Part shown: positions 1 through 13,370 of the stretch, in pieces
How positions within the stretch are numbered: the first letter of the stretch is position 1
Layout: each line of letters begins with the position of its first letter
NCBI GenBank assembly: GCA_950295325.1
Contig: OX485803.1
Location: 67,473,554-67,537,553, forward strand
Direction of reading: 5' to 3'
DNA: 64,000 nt
Source: Polytrichum commune
Taxonomy: Eukaryota > Streptophyta > Polytrichopsida > Polytrichales > Polytrichaceae
The notes under the pieces: generated by a model
What the model was told of the DNA's origin: nothing
The model's input: the letters and a program-made list of their open reading frames with translations, nothing else
The model's database searches: none
Position numbers and translations under genes: made by a program

Positions 1-228
1 TGAATATCATGAGTTATCCAAAATAGCCTAGTTCAAGCCTTTGCATAACAAGCTAGCCTAGCTTGAACTACTGAGAATTCTCTCTATAGAAAACATAAGG
101 AAGAGAAGTGTCTTATGGCATGAACCACCCCATCATAGAGCCATAAGAACGATGGCCCCTTGCCATGCAAACCTTCCTCATGCACAGTGCTCACCTCCAT
201 GCCAATCTTCAAAGTTCAGAGGAGTTGT

Positions 229-523
229 CACTAGTTAATTTTCACTAGCTGGATCGCCACCAATCCTTACAGCTAAGGCTCTTTGATAGCCTTGCTCACA
301 CTACTAGTGATAATATGGCTTTGCCACTAGTTAACTCCCACTAGTTGGATCACCACCAATCCTTATGACTAAGGCTCTTTAATAGCCTTGCTCACATTGC
401 TAGTGGTATATATGGCTTTGCCACTAGTTAACTCCCACTAGTTGGATCATCACCAATCCTTATGGTTAAGGCTCCTTAATAGCCTCGATCACACTACTAG
501 TGGTACTATGGCTTCATAACGGC
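229..523. repeat. Minisatellite, three ~97 bp units
   Basis: Three head-to-tail units share a block that begins CTAGTTAA(C/T)T, continues with a shared CACCAATCCTTA block and ends near ACTAGTGGTA. The units start at about 231, 327 and 424. The rest of 1-2361 is AT-rich and non-coding by eye; short ORFs there show no recognisable domain. A pyrimidine-rich CT stretch at about 2096-2132 is probably LSM6 promoter or 5' UTR. Confidence 0.8.
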
Positions 524-2361
524 CTTGTTCACAATACCAGCGCGTTACACTTTGCATGCACATTGACATGTGTTTAGTCTACATAGTTTCATTTTGAGGT
601 GTTTGTGCGAAACATGGCTTTGTGTAAAATCAACTCATTCATCAAATACAAATTGAAAATTTGGTTGAATTACTTTAAGTAGTTAAAGAATCGAGTGCAA
701 ATATGAGACACGTATATCCTTGAATGAAAATAAATATTTGGTATATTGATCATCGATATCTCGTATGATGATTAAATAATAATAATAAATCTTGACATAA
801 CACTATAACTATATCAAAATTGAAACCCCTCCGTATAGTAAAATCAATTTTGATGTTGGTAAGGATTTGTAGGATTGTATCCACATGTTGTGCATTGAGC
901 CCCTTGGACCTTAAGGGTCAAATGAAAGAATAGATTTGTGTGACAACATCCCATAATGTCCTATTTGTTGCAATGTGGAACTTTTTAGGATGGCATTGCA
1001 AATCCCTCTTCACATGGTCGGTGGAATGCCTTATTGATGACAACCATGTCTTTTATAATCCAACTTCTCACAAGTAACCACTTAAGCTAAGACAGAAATG
1101 CCAAACAACTAAGTATTTGAATGGGCATGTATAGTAGAGGCACCCGTTGCCAATCAAGACTCCACTAGCAAATTATAGAGCACCGGAATTTCAATCTAAG
1201 TGTGACTAAATTTCGATATGATCGGAACCAACAATGTCATGACACATTCTTGGTTTTGAGTTCTAAAGTGAAGAAGATTGAGCAATTAAAATGAGAGGTT
1301 ATCAAAATTGTAGGTACCAATCAAGATTGGACCTCAACTTGAAGATTGGTTTCTCGAACTAAGAGGAGTATTTTCTTGAATGGACATCACAAATTTTTGG
1401 CGGGAAAGTGATGCCACATTACCATTAACTTCATTCTTTCAAAGATAAACTTAGGTCATAATGTAAACCTCGTAGGTCCAAGAGAAATCTCTCAATTAAC
1501 AAGGGCCTAACCACACAACATGCATTGAGTTAACAACTCATGGCTAGGAACTAGCCTATGAATCTGTGAAGACCCTTATCTTTTTGAACACCCATCATCA
1601 CAAGACTTAAAGGCTTTTCGCCTATGTGATTGCACTTTTTCAATTGCAACCTCTTATTCCATGCATTTCTCCTTGGAAGCTACTGCAAAAGTCATGGGTG
1701 CCACTTCTAATAACAATTCATTCAATAACGACTTCAACTTCCAGTTGTGTGGTGGTTGTTAGAAACCCTAAACCAATCACTGCACAAAGGTGTGAGTCAC
1801 TATCGCCCATGTGGTTAGGCCCTAAGAAACCTCGATTTTGGAGTTTCTTTGGTCTTGACGGGCCTAGTGTAAACCCACCCTTGCACTTACTCCACATTGT
1901 GCAAACAACTTGATGAATCAGTGCTTTGATCTCACGCGGATGCACTAGAGTTTAGTGCCTACATTGTGGAAGAAAAAGCTCCGTTCACACCTTGGAAACT
2001 AGATAATTAGTATCATCATCATCATCATATATGCAACGAGTGACCCGGTGTTCGCAAAACCCTAGTTCCTGGTTTTGGTGTCCCGTATCTCGATGCTCTT
2101 CTCTCTCCCTCCAACTTTCTCTCTCTCTCTCGGATTCAGAATCGAGCTCGCCTCGCGGCAATCATCACGCAACGGCCCCGCCAGCCGCACTACACACATT
2201 TTGGGAGCTCAAAATTCCGTTACTGCACACCCTGCACACATTTTTTGAGAAAAATTCCAGGGGTTTAGTGTCGGGCATTGGAGGTGAGAGGGTTAAGAGG
2301 GGGTTAAGAGACACATTATTGGCAGGGTTTTATTGGAAAGGAAAACAATAGAATCATCATC

Positions 2362-3483
2362 ATGAGTGGAACAACAACAGCAGCGCCACCGGTAGGGTCA
2401 GCGAAGACGCCGGCAGATTTTCTTAAATCAATCAGGGGCCGGCCTGTGGTGGTGAAGCTGAATTCTGGAGTAGATTACCGAGGTTCTATTTCCTGTGCCT
2501 TTTCTATGATTGATGTTCATCCCTGACAAACTATCAACCATGAACTTACTGGGCAGACTCACCTGAGTGGGATTATAGCTGTAATGAATGAGCTTATTGA
2601 AGTTTTCCGTCATTGCTTGTCATGTCCCAGCTGCTGGGATTTAGGGTTGGATTAGGTCAAGCCAGGCTGTCCCATATAATTTTTTCTTAAGAGTTTTCTT
2701 CACCAATGTATCGTGGATTTTGTATCTCCACACAAAATAAGGATGATATCTGAAGTTATAGGCATTTAAATGGTTCCGGGTGGGAACATCATGTGGTGCG
2801 GATACAAGAAGTATGGATAAACAGAGAAAAGGGTCACATTGGTCACTTAGTGGTCGGCAAGTGCATGGGTTGATGATTATCCTGTTACGCAAGCCCTTAG
2901 GTGTTGCTTTACTCTGTTGCCATCCCTTTACAGAAATCGTAAGAAGTCAATGAGAGCTGAGTGCCCTTTCAAATTCCTACGGATCTATTATAGTCAATCA
3001 TGCACGGAGCAGACGATGCTATTACCAGACTTAGGAAGGACATCACATATTCGATCCATGTGGCTGAAATGGCTTTGTTTTCAAGAAATGTGTTTGGCAT
3101 TTGCAGGAATTTTGGCGTGTTTGGATGGCTACATGAACATTGCCATGGAGCAGACAGAGGAGTATGTGAATGGGCAGTTGAAGAATAAGTATGGTGATGC
3201 TTTCATTCGAGGCAACAATGGTGAGCGCTCTTTTCGCTTTGAACCATCATCGTGATTCCACTCATTGTCCTCCCTGCTTGCTGTCTTGTTGGATTGCACT
3301 CCAAATTAGTCACTACGGCAGTTCTCCTTACGCTCAATCGCCTGTGCCCTGATTGTTAAGATACTGGTATTCTGCATGCATTTGCAAAAACGGCTGAGAG
3401 TTTCTGACAGTGTATTTTATAATGTTGTTCCCCATGCAGTATTGTACATCAGTACAACAAAGAGGACTCTGGGAGACCAGTAG
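2362..3483 (+). CDS. LSM6: U6 snRNA-associated Sm-like protein LSm6 (3 exons)
   Basis: LSm6 is a subunit of the heteroheptameric LSm2-8 ring, which binds the U6 snRNA 3' end in the nucleus, and of the cytoplasmic LSm1-7 ring, which promotes mRNA decapping and decay. Exons at 2362-2482, 3107-3220 and 3440-3483 have GT-AG borders and join to 92 aa, the usual plant LSm6 length (about 91). The Sm1 motif (residues 20-55) contains VVVKLNSGVDYRG followed by ILACLDGYMNIAMEQTEEY. The Sm2 motif contains FIRGNNVLYIST, with the conserved RGNN RNA-binding loop split by intron 2. The short N-terminal extension is rich in Ala, Pro and Thr. The start is the first ATG and fits the family length. The gene converges on MurF downstream. 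I see no lesion. Confidence 0.96.
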
Positions 3484-4613
3484 CAAGGTGAATGCAATGT
3501 ACGATGACCGATGGATAATCTCCGAGTGTATTAACGTGCCGGTATTAAAGGTTTTGGTGAAATCTATAGGTGTGCTTATCCAAGCACATGTATTTTGGTT
3601 TGACGGGTATTTTTTAAGCCCTTCACATAGGTGCTTAAAGTTGACAAAACATTGCTATATTTTGTGTCTTCTGCACCAAGGCAAATGTGCTTATGCACAC
3701 AAACTGTGTTGATGTACTTCTTATAGACTTTGTAAGATTTTATTGAAAGAAGTTGGCTACTTTACCATTCTGCAAGGGAGTTTTTAATTTACATGGAAGA
3801 CTTTGGATGGCTCGAGTATAATATTGGGTGTTGTTATGTACAAAATGTAAAATATAAAAAGTAATTTAGCAGTTCTTAATCTAAAGAAGAAAGTTCTTCA
3901 GGTACAACTAAGTCTTAATGTTTTTTTCCCCCTGCCCCTCTACCCATCCTGAATCAGCCACTCTGACCAATAGGTCTGCAAACATGGAAACATATTAAGG
4001 AACAAGAGGTTGCCCTGCCAGGCGTATCAGGTCCGCAAAACCCCTTCTGGAAAAAAGATGCTGATGGTACTCTTATAGACTGATAGTTATCTCTTGTTGA
4101 TATGAGACCCACCGCTGGGAGTGAAGTGCACTTCATCATCAGAGTTGATGATCTTCACTGCATAAATGTGCCTCCAGAATATCTGTCAAAAACAGGATTC
4201 TATACAAGTGAGCAGGGCACAGGATATCCATTGCCTAAAAGATACGATTGACTGCCACTGCCGTCCATAGGACATGCAAGATTCATGACACATCTGGGCT
4301 CAAAATCTCAGAATGTAAGTGGTACATGTAAGCTGGAACTCCTATTCAAATCTTGGTTGGTTTCCAGGAAAATATACCATGAGCCTCTGATTTTGGATCT
4401 GGTGTGGTCACGCTCTTGATTTGACTAAAGATACCTGAGAAGCCAATTAAACATGGCCACACACCTACTTGAGCGAAAAAGTTCAACTCATATTGTGTTG
4501 TTCCATCAAATTTCAGTATAAGTATAGATGGCAAGATATATTTAAGACCTATCTAACAAGATCTATCACCAATTTCTTGAGCCTTAAACCCTAAATCTCA
4601 TGTGCCATGCAGT
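3484..4613. other. Intergenic, LSM6/MurF convergent spacer
   Basis: This spacer between two convergent genes must hold the 3' UTRs and polyadenylation signals of both. ORFs here are short, and I recognise no gene, RNA or repeat. Confidence 0.5.
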
Positions 4614-7600
4614 CTACCAAGATTCAGCATGAGTTTTTATGGCATCCACAAGCACTTCCATCTGCATTCCTCGGCTTCCCTTCACTAGAACTGCGTCTCC
4701 TAGGTTGATAAATCTTGCAATATGATTAGCGAGTGACGATGTATTCCGAAAGGCTATGATGCTGTCCCTTCCTTTGAAATTCTCTGCTGCCTCTGAGAAA
4801 CATGTGCCAACCACTATCACCAAGTCAAGCTGAAATTCGCTGACACACAGCTGCAGAATCTCCTTATGAGAGCTTAGAGAAAACCCACCAAGCTCTAGCA
4901 TGTCACCTAGCACTGCGATTCGGCGCCGGTTTGTGTGCATGGAATGCAGAAGCTGAAGGGACACTTTCACACTCATTGGGTTTGCATTGTAGCAGTCGTT
5001 GATCACCAGTGTTTGCACATCCCCTGGTGGACCTGCTTCCTCTATCTGACACCTCATTTCAACAGGTTTGTAGAGCGACAATGAGTGCGCCACAGAATGC
5101 AAGGAAATACCCAGACTCGTAGCGATTGCAGCAGCTGCACATGCATTAGATGCTAAATGGAGACCGGCCTTTGGTATCTCAAATTCAGCCCTGGTTCGTG
5201 TAATGGTATGTGTGGGACTGATACACTCCACCTTTTCAAATTCATTGTTGTAACCGGATGTATGTGTCACCCCACTTGGCTCATCCAAGGGCTTGCTGTG
5301 AGATGTGTGTTCCAGAACAACATTTACACCAAGACCTCCTCTTGTGGCTTGTGCTGCTACCAAGCGCACATCCGATCCTTCTTTTGCGCCAAACTGCACC
5401 TGCACAAGATAACACGAGTCTAACTTTCAAATTTCTTTTTGTTCAAAGAGATCAGGAGGTTTGCATGCAGCCTCAAACCCTGGTAAAACTCTGTTTGAAA
5501 GAAGAGCAGTACTAAAGGCACTTGGATACCTTGCTCATTCTTACTCATTCTATCAGAATTGGGGCTTCGCTCTGTATCCTTATCCATTTTAATCACAACT
5601 TGAATGCTGAACAGAATTGTCAAGACCTTTTTAGAATCCCTTTGACATGATGGATTCTAAACCCTAAATTTGCTAAGGTAAACTTGATATTTGCAAACTT
5701 TCAGGTTTTCTGATGCTATCATGTGATTCCCAAAAAATCTCAAATATCACGCCAGCATTGTTTTGCATCACAACCATCCTGCTGTTGAGGTGTTTTCACA
5801 TAGCAAAGAAACTAGGTTATCCTGCGGATAAACATACTCTGTTCTGGTCTCTATTGCTGCAGTAGAGTTGAGAGGACAACTCAAACAGAGAAGAAGTGCT
5901 ATTTAGAGCAATGAGAAACAGACATGGGTTCACTGTATTATGATTATAACATCTGAACAGGAAGTATCTGACGTATTCAGTGACAGCAAGAAAACAACAA
6001 ATGACAAGGAAAATTATTCCTACGTAAAGGGATGATGAACAGACATGGGTCTAATATAGTTTGATAGAAGTCTGAACAGAATGTATCTGAGGCATTTGGT
6101 GCCACAAAGCAACAGAAATTGACAAGAAGAACTGCTATTCAAACAGATGACGAATAGACATGGGTTTAGTAGAATATGATAGGAAATCTGAACAAGATGT
6201 GTCTGAGGCATTCAGTGCCAGAAAGCAACAACAATTGACAAGGATAAATGCTATTCAAACAGATGATGAATATACATGGGTTTAGTACATTGTGGTAGGA
6301 AATCTGAACAGGAATTATCTGAGGCATTCAGTGCCACAAAGCAACAACAATTGACAAGGACACAAACACTATCCCGAGAGATAATGAATAGACATGGATT
6401 TAGTGTATTATGATAAGAAATTGTCAACAGGCAGTATATGAGGTATTGGGCACCAGAAAGCAACAGTAATTGACAAGGAGAATCCTTCCTAGTCAGAGAG
6501 ATGATGAATGGACATGGGTTTAGTATATTATGATGGAAATCTGAACAGTAAGTATCTGAGGCACTCGGTGCCAGAAGGCAACATCAATTGACAAGAGAAG
6601 CATTCCTATTCAAAGAGATGATGAGTAGACAAGGGTTTAGCATATTATGATAGGAAATCTGAACAGGAAGTATCCGAGGCATTCGGTGCCCTAAAGCAAA
6701 ACAGCAATTGACAAGGCAAGAAGACAGTTTTGAAGGTGAGGGTGAAGGAGAATACAGACCACTCTCACACCTGCCGGAATAGATATGGCCATGGCAAGCG
6801 GGTCATCCGCATTCACAACACAAATGTCTCCCGGCCGCGCAGTTTTAAACATCTCTCCCTTCGCCATAGCCACCTCCTCTAAACCCCCTCTAAAATTCTC
6901 CATGTGTGCCGGCCCCACATTGAGCACCACTCGGACATTCGGCCTGGCGATCTCAGCAAGCTCCAGAATCTCCCCTCTGTGGTTCATCCCCATTTCCAGC
7001 ACACATGCCACGGACTGCGAGTTCAATCGCAACAGAGTGAGCGGCACTCCCACATGGTTGTTCAAATTCCCCTGGGTTTCGTGCACATGACCACCTAACC
7101 CTGTCAATGCGAGTGCAGTCATGGCACGCACCGTTGTCTTCCCCACACTACCTGTAATGCCTACCACTGGACCCCGGAATCGTGCTCGCACATTTGAAGC
7201 TAAACCCTGCAACGCCTTCAATGTGTCACCACCCTCCACTTGCACAAAACCACGAGACCAGCCATCCGGGACATGGTTTGCGATCACACCGGTGCAATTT
7301 TTCACATCTGCTTGATAAATAAATGCATGGCCATCGAAGTTCCGCCCTGTGAGGGCCAAAAACCATTGCCCATGTCGCAGGCTGCGTGTGTCAGTGCAAA
7401 TGCTGCCCATTGTGCCATCGCCATCCGCTACCACCTTGCCATTCACAGCTTCGGCTATGGCATGTGCATCCCATAGAACCCCTCCCTCATCGCTACTCCA
7501 ACCCCCAAGGGTTTGTTGCCAACTGCTGCCCCAGCCAGGGTTTATGTTTCCAGAGCCCTGGCTCGCATCCTCGGAGGTTGCGAACCACTTGCAAACATTT

Positions 7601-7809
7601 GGACGGAACCATTTGGAGATGGAAATTGTTGAGGAGGAGGCCCCCCTCAGTATGTGCAAACTTCTGTATCCATAATGCAACCGGTGGTGCCTTTGAGGCT
7701 GCCATCCATCACCACTACACATGCTGATGCGAGGGATTTCCACGTTCCTCCCATTGTTGCCAGAAACCCACCTCTTCCCCAAATCTGCGACGGCGGCAAT
7801 GGTGCACAT
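4614..7809 (-). CDS. MURF: UDP-MurNAc-tripeptide--D-Ala-D-Ala ligase, plastid type (2 exons)
   Basis: MurF adds D-Ala-D-Ala to UDP-MurNAc-tripeptide using ATP, the last cytosolic-type step of peptidoglycan precursor synthesis. In seed-free plants it acts in the plastid and supports plastid division. Exon 1 is 7809-6760 and exon 2 is 5399-4614. They join in phase 0 to about 611 aa, against about 450 for bacterial MurF; the excess is mainly an N-terminal extension of ~100 residues rich in Ser, Arg and His, consistent with a transit peptide. The N-terminal Mur domain follows (GSICTDTRSLRHGQWFLAL), then the ATP-binding P-loop GITGSVGKTT (about residue 215) and the central motif LEMGMNHRGEI. Exon 2 carries the C-terminal domain with NDCYNANPMS, VLGDMLELG and VKGSRGMQME. 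ATG 7809 is the first in-frame ATG after a stop. A longer out-of-frame ORF begins at 7874, so an alternative 5' end is possible. Confidence 0.95.
5914..6716. repeat. Intronic minisatellite in MurF, ~117 bp x 7
   Basis: The single MurF intron (5400-6759) contains about seven imperfect tandem units with a period of about 117 bp. Each has a core like AGACATGGGTTTAGTATATT, then GAAATCTGAACAGGAAGTATCTGAGG (variable), then CAACAATTGACAAGG. The cores lie near 5922, 6042, 6157, 6274, 6391, 6511 and 6628. The array ends about 40 bp before the donor-side exon, so it fills more than half of the intron. Confidence 0.88.
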
Positions 7810-10032
7810 CTTGCATGCTTAGTCCTCCGCTCTCTCAGCATCAGTAATCTACGGTTACCCTTTGATAGCCCCACCGCCCAAGTTCACGCGATCATCACCA
7901 ATTCATTCACTGGGCGAGGAGGAGAATTCGGACGTCGTCATCTACGGGCCTCCGTCTGGAGGTGATATATTGCTCACCATTTCAAGAATGGGATCCAGTT
8001 ATTTAAAGCCTGAGATGCCGATACGGTGAGAAGAGTTTGTGGGTGCTGTGGCGAGCTCCGTTATAAACAAGGATGGGAAGGGACAATTTAAGTGAGGGGT
8101 TCAAGAATATCTGAATCCACAACAAACAAGTACTTCCGAAGTGTGAAAAACTGGGATTTGCTCACGAACACTGGGGCATATTCAACGTCTTCAAAAGAAA
8201 GAGAAGAAAAATGCATTGGGATGCACAATATGAATTGCACTTCTGTTAGTGAAAAATGCGAGCCAGTAGAAAGAAACGTCAAGAATAAGTAGTCAGGTCT
8301 TAGTTCATCCTCCGAAGATTGTGCACATGAGGAGAATTCTATATTGTCCCAAGCACAGGGCATCAACCTTCCCGATGGTCTGACTAATAATGACTTGAGT
8401 AATTCTCTGAACCCTGCATGTCAAGAGTCCCCAGCAACGCACTCGCAGTCACATGTAGCCTGGAGAGGATCCTCAAGATGCTCCTTAACCAACAGTCAAA
8501 GAGGACATGGGAAATACGGATGTCTTTCTACAAAAATGGAGGAAGGAAACTGAAAACCTGAACCAACAATCTGACTACATAACTGACATACCACCATAAA
8601 TTATTAAAAAAAACCTGATCCAAACAAATACCATCTAGGCCCAAACTTATCTTCCCTCTTCAATATGCTGAAATACATTATATACTTACAGGTCCTGTTC
8701 AATACAATACCCCCTCATCCTTCCGAGTTCGTTGTTACTGAATGCTGCATGTGAAGGTGATCCTAAGCATCTATATCTTTCGGATTGATTAATTGCATTT
8801 TGTGAATCATTCAAAAGAAGCCCTATGAGTTTGTGAGCAAATCATTTAGGCCAAGTATGTAGAGTAGATCGTACAGACAATACTCGATACTCGCCAGACC
8901 TAGATTGATTGAAAAAGTGAACCTTGTGACTTGTTGCACAGTAAGGTAGATTCACATATCATGACACAAGACATAATGCAGACCATTAACCTTCTGAATA
9001 CCGATGCAAGACAGGATTATCTTTCTGCACTGCACCACAATCACCCTGTTTAGAACCAAGGCACCTATGCAGAACTCATACCTCTACAGAATCTGATTGA
9101 AAAAGCATTCACATTTCAGCTGCAATATTGAGCAGCTGAGAAAGAAATAGATAGTACAAAAATTGAAGCTGACAGCCTCGACCAGATACCTATCAAGTAT
9201 AGGGCCACAGACAATAATTTTTTGTCTGACATGAGGCAGAGTGATTGGCACCCAGTTTCGTTCATCCAAGAGGTCACAACAGTTTTTCCTCTCCCAGCTA
9301 CCAGCCAAACTTCAGCAACTAGAAGCAGCTTAAAGAGCAGATGTGTCAAGCACGTACAATCTGACCAGTATATACAACGTCTACATCCTGCTCTAGAGCC
9401 TGGCAGTTCCTGGAAGCTATCAATGGCCTAAGAGCCAAACTAGGATAATGGCAGCATATGAAACTAAAACTAACAGCAATCTGATATGAGTCCTTCTAGA
9501 GTAATGTCACGTCTGATGGGGTAGGATCACTGCTTGCCCTAGTCTATAAAGTACTGCCTCTTGGTAAATTGTGTGCCTTGTGATATTTCCAAGAGTAGAA
9601 AGAGAGATTATTAAGTCACTAGGCACGCCAGCTGAGTGCAATTGCCACTGGTGGATTGCAAGAGGTATGCTTCTTGATCCCTCGTGAATATCTCACACAT
9701 TAGGTACCCAACTTTTGTGTTGAAGCCTTTTGTTTTTTTAATTTTTTAGGAGCAAATAACAACCAACTGCCCAGGCCAAGAAAGTGTCCAGATTCTCAGG
9801 CCATCTCTCAAGGACAAATACATCTCTCTGAACAAAGAGGAATTCCACCTGAAACCACAGGTACCAGCAGAACTGCGGCTAGTGAACGTTTGAACCTTAT
9901 ACTTCATCAGTCCAAAGCAAGTGGGCAGCTAGCCTGAGGACATGTCAGACCATTTGAGGTTGAAGGGCTTTTAATCTGGCGCCCCTGCAATGCACCAGTT
10001 CAAAATGTCCGAGGCAGCTGAGAAATAAAACC
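7810..10032. other. Gene-free stretch upstream of MurF
   Basis: The MurF promoter should lie at its left end. On the minus strand, TTTAAATA at about 8000-8007 lies roughly 190 bp upstream of the ATG and could be a TATA box. The remainder has only short ORFs without recognisable domains, and I see no clear repeat. Confidence 0.4.
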
Positions 10033-11508
10033 TCAAACACGTAATATTTGGAGCTTGGTAGAGAAGGCTATTGCAACCCAATCAGGTTGAGTTGAAGACC
10101 ACTGTAATTGGTTAATTTCTGCTCCAGCTGTGTAAGCTAGAATTGGATCCAGATTCCCCTCCACAGGCTGGCTGATTGAGGACAAATCCCAGATGAGAGC
10201 CTGCAAGAAAGAGCAGTTGGTTAATATAACCACCAAGCAGCGCTAATATCACAACTTCCTTCTAGTTTTGCATGAAAAACCGTCAAGACCTCAATGTATC
10301 ATCGGTTGATTCTAGAGTTACTTCAATATATACCTGAGAGTCATCTCCAGCAGTACAAATATGACAGGGGCTGTGAGGAGCCCAAGCAACAGAATTGACA
10401 CATGCTTGATGTCGCTGCAGCTCTGCAACAGGGACTGTGGGAACACGGATGTCCAAGACCACCACTTTTGAGCTGTCCATCAAAATAGTGGCCATGTAAC
10501 GGGGGTCTTGTTTGTTCCACCCAAGACGCAAGAGGGGTGTGTCAGGTTGTGCACTCTCATAGATAATGGTCGAATGCTCCTTATCTCTCAGGTCAAACAC
10601 CCGTACAGAGCCATCTGCAGAGACAGAAGCAAATACACCGGCACCACCCCACGCTATATCGTATACTTCTTTGTCATGTGCAATAAGCTGGGTGTCTACA
10701 ACTTCTTTTTCAATGTCCCAAATAGTACATGTTGTGTCTATGCTTGATGTTCCCAGGCGCTTTGGCTCGGCCTCGTTCCAATCAAAAGATGTCAAGGGGG
10801 CACAATATTCACTGTACTTATTGTTGTTCAAGAGGCTCTTCAGTTCTACTTTGTCATCATGGACCTGTAAAAGGGCTCTTATCAGAACATTCACCCGCTC
10901 ATGTGGATATTCCTTATGCAATGACAACTGTGAGATAATGAAAATTTGTCTAGGTGTTGATTGAGCTGAGTTCCTACAAAAATTCTTAACTTTTCAAACC
11001 CTTGTGATCAATTCGAGATGAAATTGCAAAAGGCATTTTCAGCACAAACACGAACCCCGGGATGCACCTGCAACATAAGGTCGCCAGGATTGACATGTGC
11101 TATACAAATATCTCTTTACACCCATCCCAGAAGCGAGGATCTCACTAACAAACTAGGGTAATCAGATGAACATACCTGCCATATCCGCAAATAATCCCCT
11201 GTGGTAGCCAATAAGTCTGGCTTTTGGCATTCTTTGTCAGGGATGAACATGATCTTCGTGGTGGGGTAGGGATGCTCAAAAGAGAGCTTCGGGTCCGCCT
11301 TGAAATCGCATGTCTCATCATCCAGTTGCACAATCTCCACTTTGTTGCGATGATCCTCAATAAAAGAGCCAATGGCCAAACGCATGTTCTTGTCCTTGCG
11401 AACACTCCAATTCATGCCATAGATAAGCCAAGGAGCTTCATAAGTATAGATTTCCGACCTCCGCTGAGGCTCCTGGCCGTACATATCCATACCTTGGTCA
11501 TGTGCCAT
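10033..11508 (-). CDS. LWD1: LWD1/2-type WD40 repeat protein (3 exons)
   Basis: This is a WD40 scaffold of the TTG1/LWD group. In Arabidopsis LWD1/2 are nuclear clock components that help activate CCA1, while the TTG1 sister clade acts in MYB-bHLH-WD40 complexes. Exons at 11508-11176, 10864-10334 and 10200-10033 join in phase 0 to 343 aa, the family's normal length (341-346). The N-terminal signature [20 protein letters not shown] is followed by WD blades ending [48 protein letters not shown] and [16 protein letters not shown]. The extreme C-terminus [16 protein letters not shown] is typical. Blade and tail wording fit LWD1/2 better than TTG1, though a seed-free lineage may hold an ortholog of both. 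No lesion is seen. Confidence 0.95.
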
Positions 11509-11774
11509 GATGCCTGCCGAAATTTCTTAAAGAAACTAAGATTCCCTTCTGATCACAGAAACCTGATTACCGTCATAATGAAACCGTTCCTGCAGCAGAA
11601 TGAACACACGCATGAGATAAACAGATTACCAAAACCAAGCAAGCGACGTGGAAACAGAAGGTTCATATTGGTGGCCTCTGATTCCTGAAAAAAGGAGGAG
11701 GAGGAGAAACATGAAGGAAAAAGAATCATGGTTGCAGAAACAGAGTCGCGTCACAGTACCTGACAAGAGTGACA

Positions 11775-11819
11775 AATACATATCCATATATATATTTATA
11801 TATATGTATACGTATGTAT
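11775..11819. repeat. AT-rich microsatellite upstream of the LWD-like gene
   Basis: An irregular TA/ATATGTATACGTATG simple repeat lies about 270 bp upstream of the start codon, in the probable promoter or 5' leader. Confidence 0.7.
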
Positions 11820-13370
11820 CAAACGGCCAAAGTTCGACGCCGGAGTGGAGTGCAGCAGCAATGGCAACACGAGACTTAGGGTTGAGGACCTCCAGAGCTC
11901 CGATACTGGAACTCCTCCCACTAGGAGCTCCCTCGGGCCTTGGCGAGAGAGACGATGTTCCCAACGCTCCCTTCATTGGGTACTAACCCTTCATATAGAG
12001 CAGACAGCCCTATTTCCGATAACTTAAGCAATTTCGCGTTAGGAATTGTTATATTGACCACATAGTTTGTTAAAACGACCAGAGAGAAGCGCCGCACGGT
12101 CACATGACTTGTCAAAATCTGATTTCTCATTGCACACATTAAGAGGAGGAGTAAGTATTGGCTCTGTGTTGAAATTAATAAACTTGGTCAACTCGGATGC
12201 CAATTTCGAACCTAGTCGACATCTTACATATTGATTGTGCTCGTTTTAACAATCCCCTTTCGCATGAGTGTAGTACATGTGTGATATTGGGGTGATTCTT
12301 CACAAGTTTGGAAATTGATATCACAACATTTAACAAACAAATCACAATTTATTTCCAAGTCTTAAATTACTATAAATTTTCAAAGGCAATATTCTCTCCC
12401 AACCATATTCACAACATCAATTGACCTATTCTTGATAATTGGGAGAAGCAAACTTGAATATAATTAGTGTCATTTTGTCAACAACAAAAAACCCAAATAC
12501 TTCACGACTTTAGGGGACTCTATATAATAAGATTGGGGAGGGGGGGCTACCAAAGATGGGTATATCTACTTTGGCTCTAGGGTAATATTTGAGCCCCCAC
12601 CTAAGTTAAACTAGTGTTTGGGGAGAATTTTGTGCACAATCAATCAATATCCTAGTGTTTTAAGTCCAACTAGTTACATGTTGACATCTTTTGGGTTTTC
12701 TTCATTAACTTCCCAAATATTCTATAGATTCCTCTAAAATGATGGGTAATTATCCTGAAGTGTTAAACGTCAACCGATTATTTCCCAAACTCAACTGGTT
12801 CATTTGTAACTAGTGGCCGGTTCTCCTCGTTCATTGAAGGGTGCAACCCTAAACACCACGACTTCGATTTTACCCATAGGGAACCCCTAGTTTCATTGGA
12901 ATGTTTCATGAGCAAAGAATTGCTATAGTTTTCTATGAGCCTCTACCAAACAACTATTACATATAAACAACAACAATACCAAGGACATATTCTCTGATCT
13001 TTAGCATGTTTTGGCACACCAACAACAAAGAGCTAAGGATATGATGACAAATGATCCAAATTCTATGTACGTTCGTTCTACATACATTTGGGATGCTATG
13101 AATGGCACACAACCTCGTATGCTTGTAGCAATTCAAAGTCTTCACATGTATATCCTACATGCTACATAGGCATGACTGTATCAAAACTACATCCACACAA
13201 ATGGAAGGCATATGTTTCTCAAAAAAAAAAAAAAAAAATTGAAAAAAATGATTTTATTTAGGGGGGTGGTCATTTGTCTAGATCCACTATCCTATTATAA
13301 TGATCCATGGTCATCACCATAAAAGAGTTCGTAATTTTAAACATTGAGCCTCGTTTACATCTTGGTGCAC
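11820..13370. other. Gene-free stretch
   Basis: AT-rich, with no ORF showing a recognisable domain. It has a run of about 16 A at 13220-13235 and a short G-tract near 12537. It includes the 3' flank of the glucanase gene. Confidence 0.4.

Noticed and set aside
1626-2351. Coding exons upstream of LSM6
   Set aside because: ORFs overlap the CT-rich leader and low-complexity DNA, show no domain, and LSM6 is complete without them.
10033-11508. TTG1 proper as the name of the WD40 gene
   Set aside because: The last blade and C-terminus ([23 protein letters not shown]) fit the LWD1/2 clade better.
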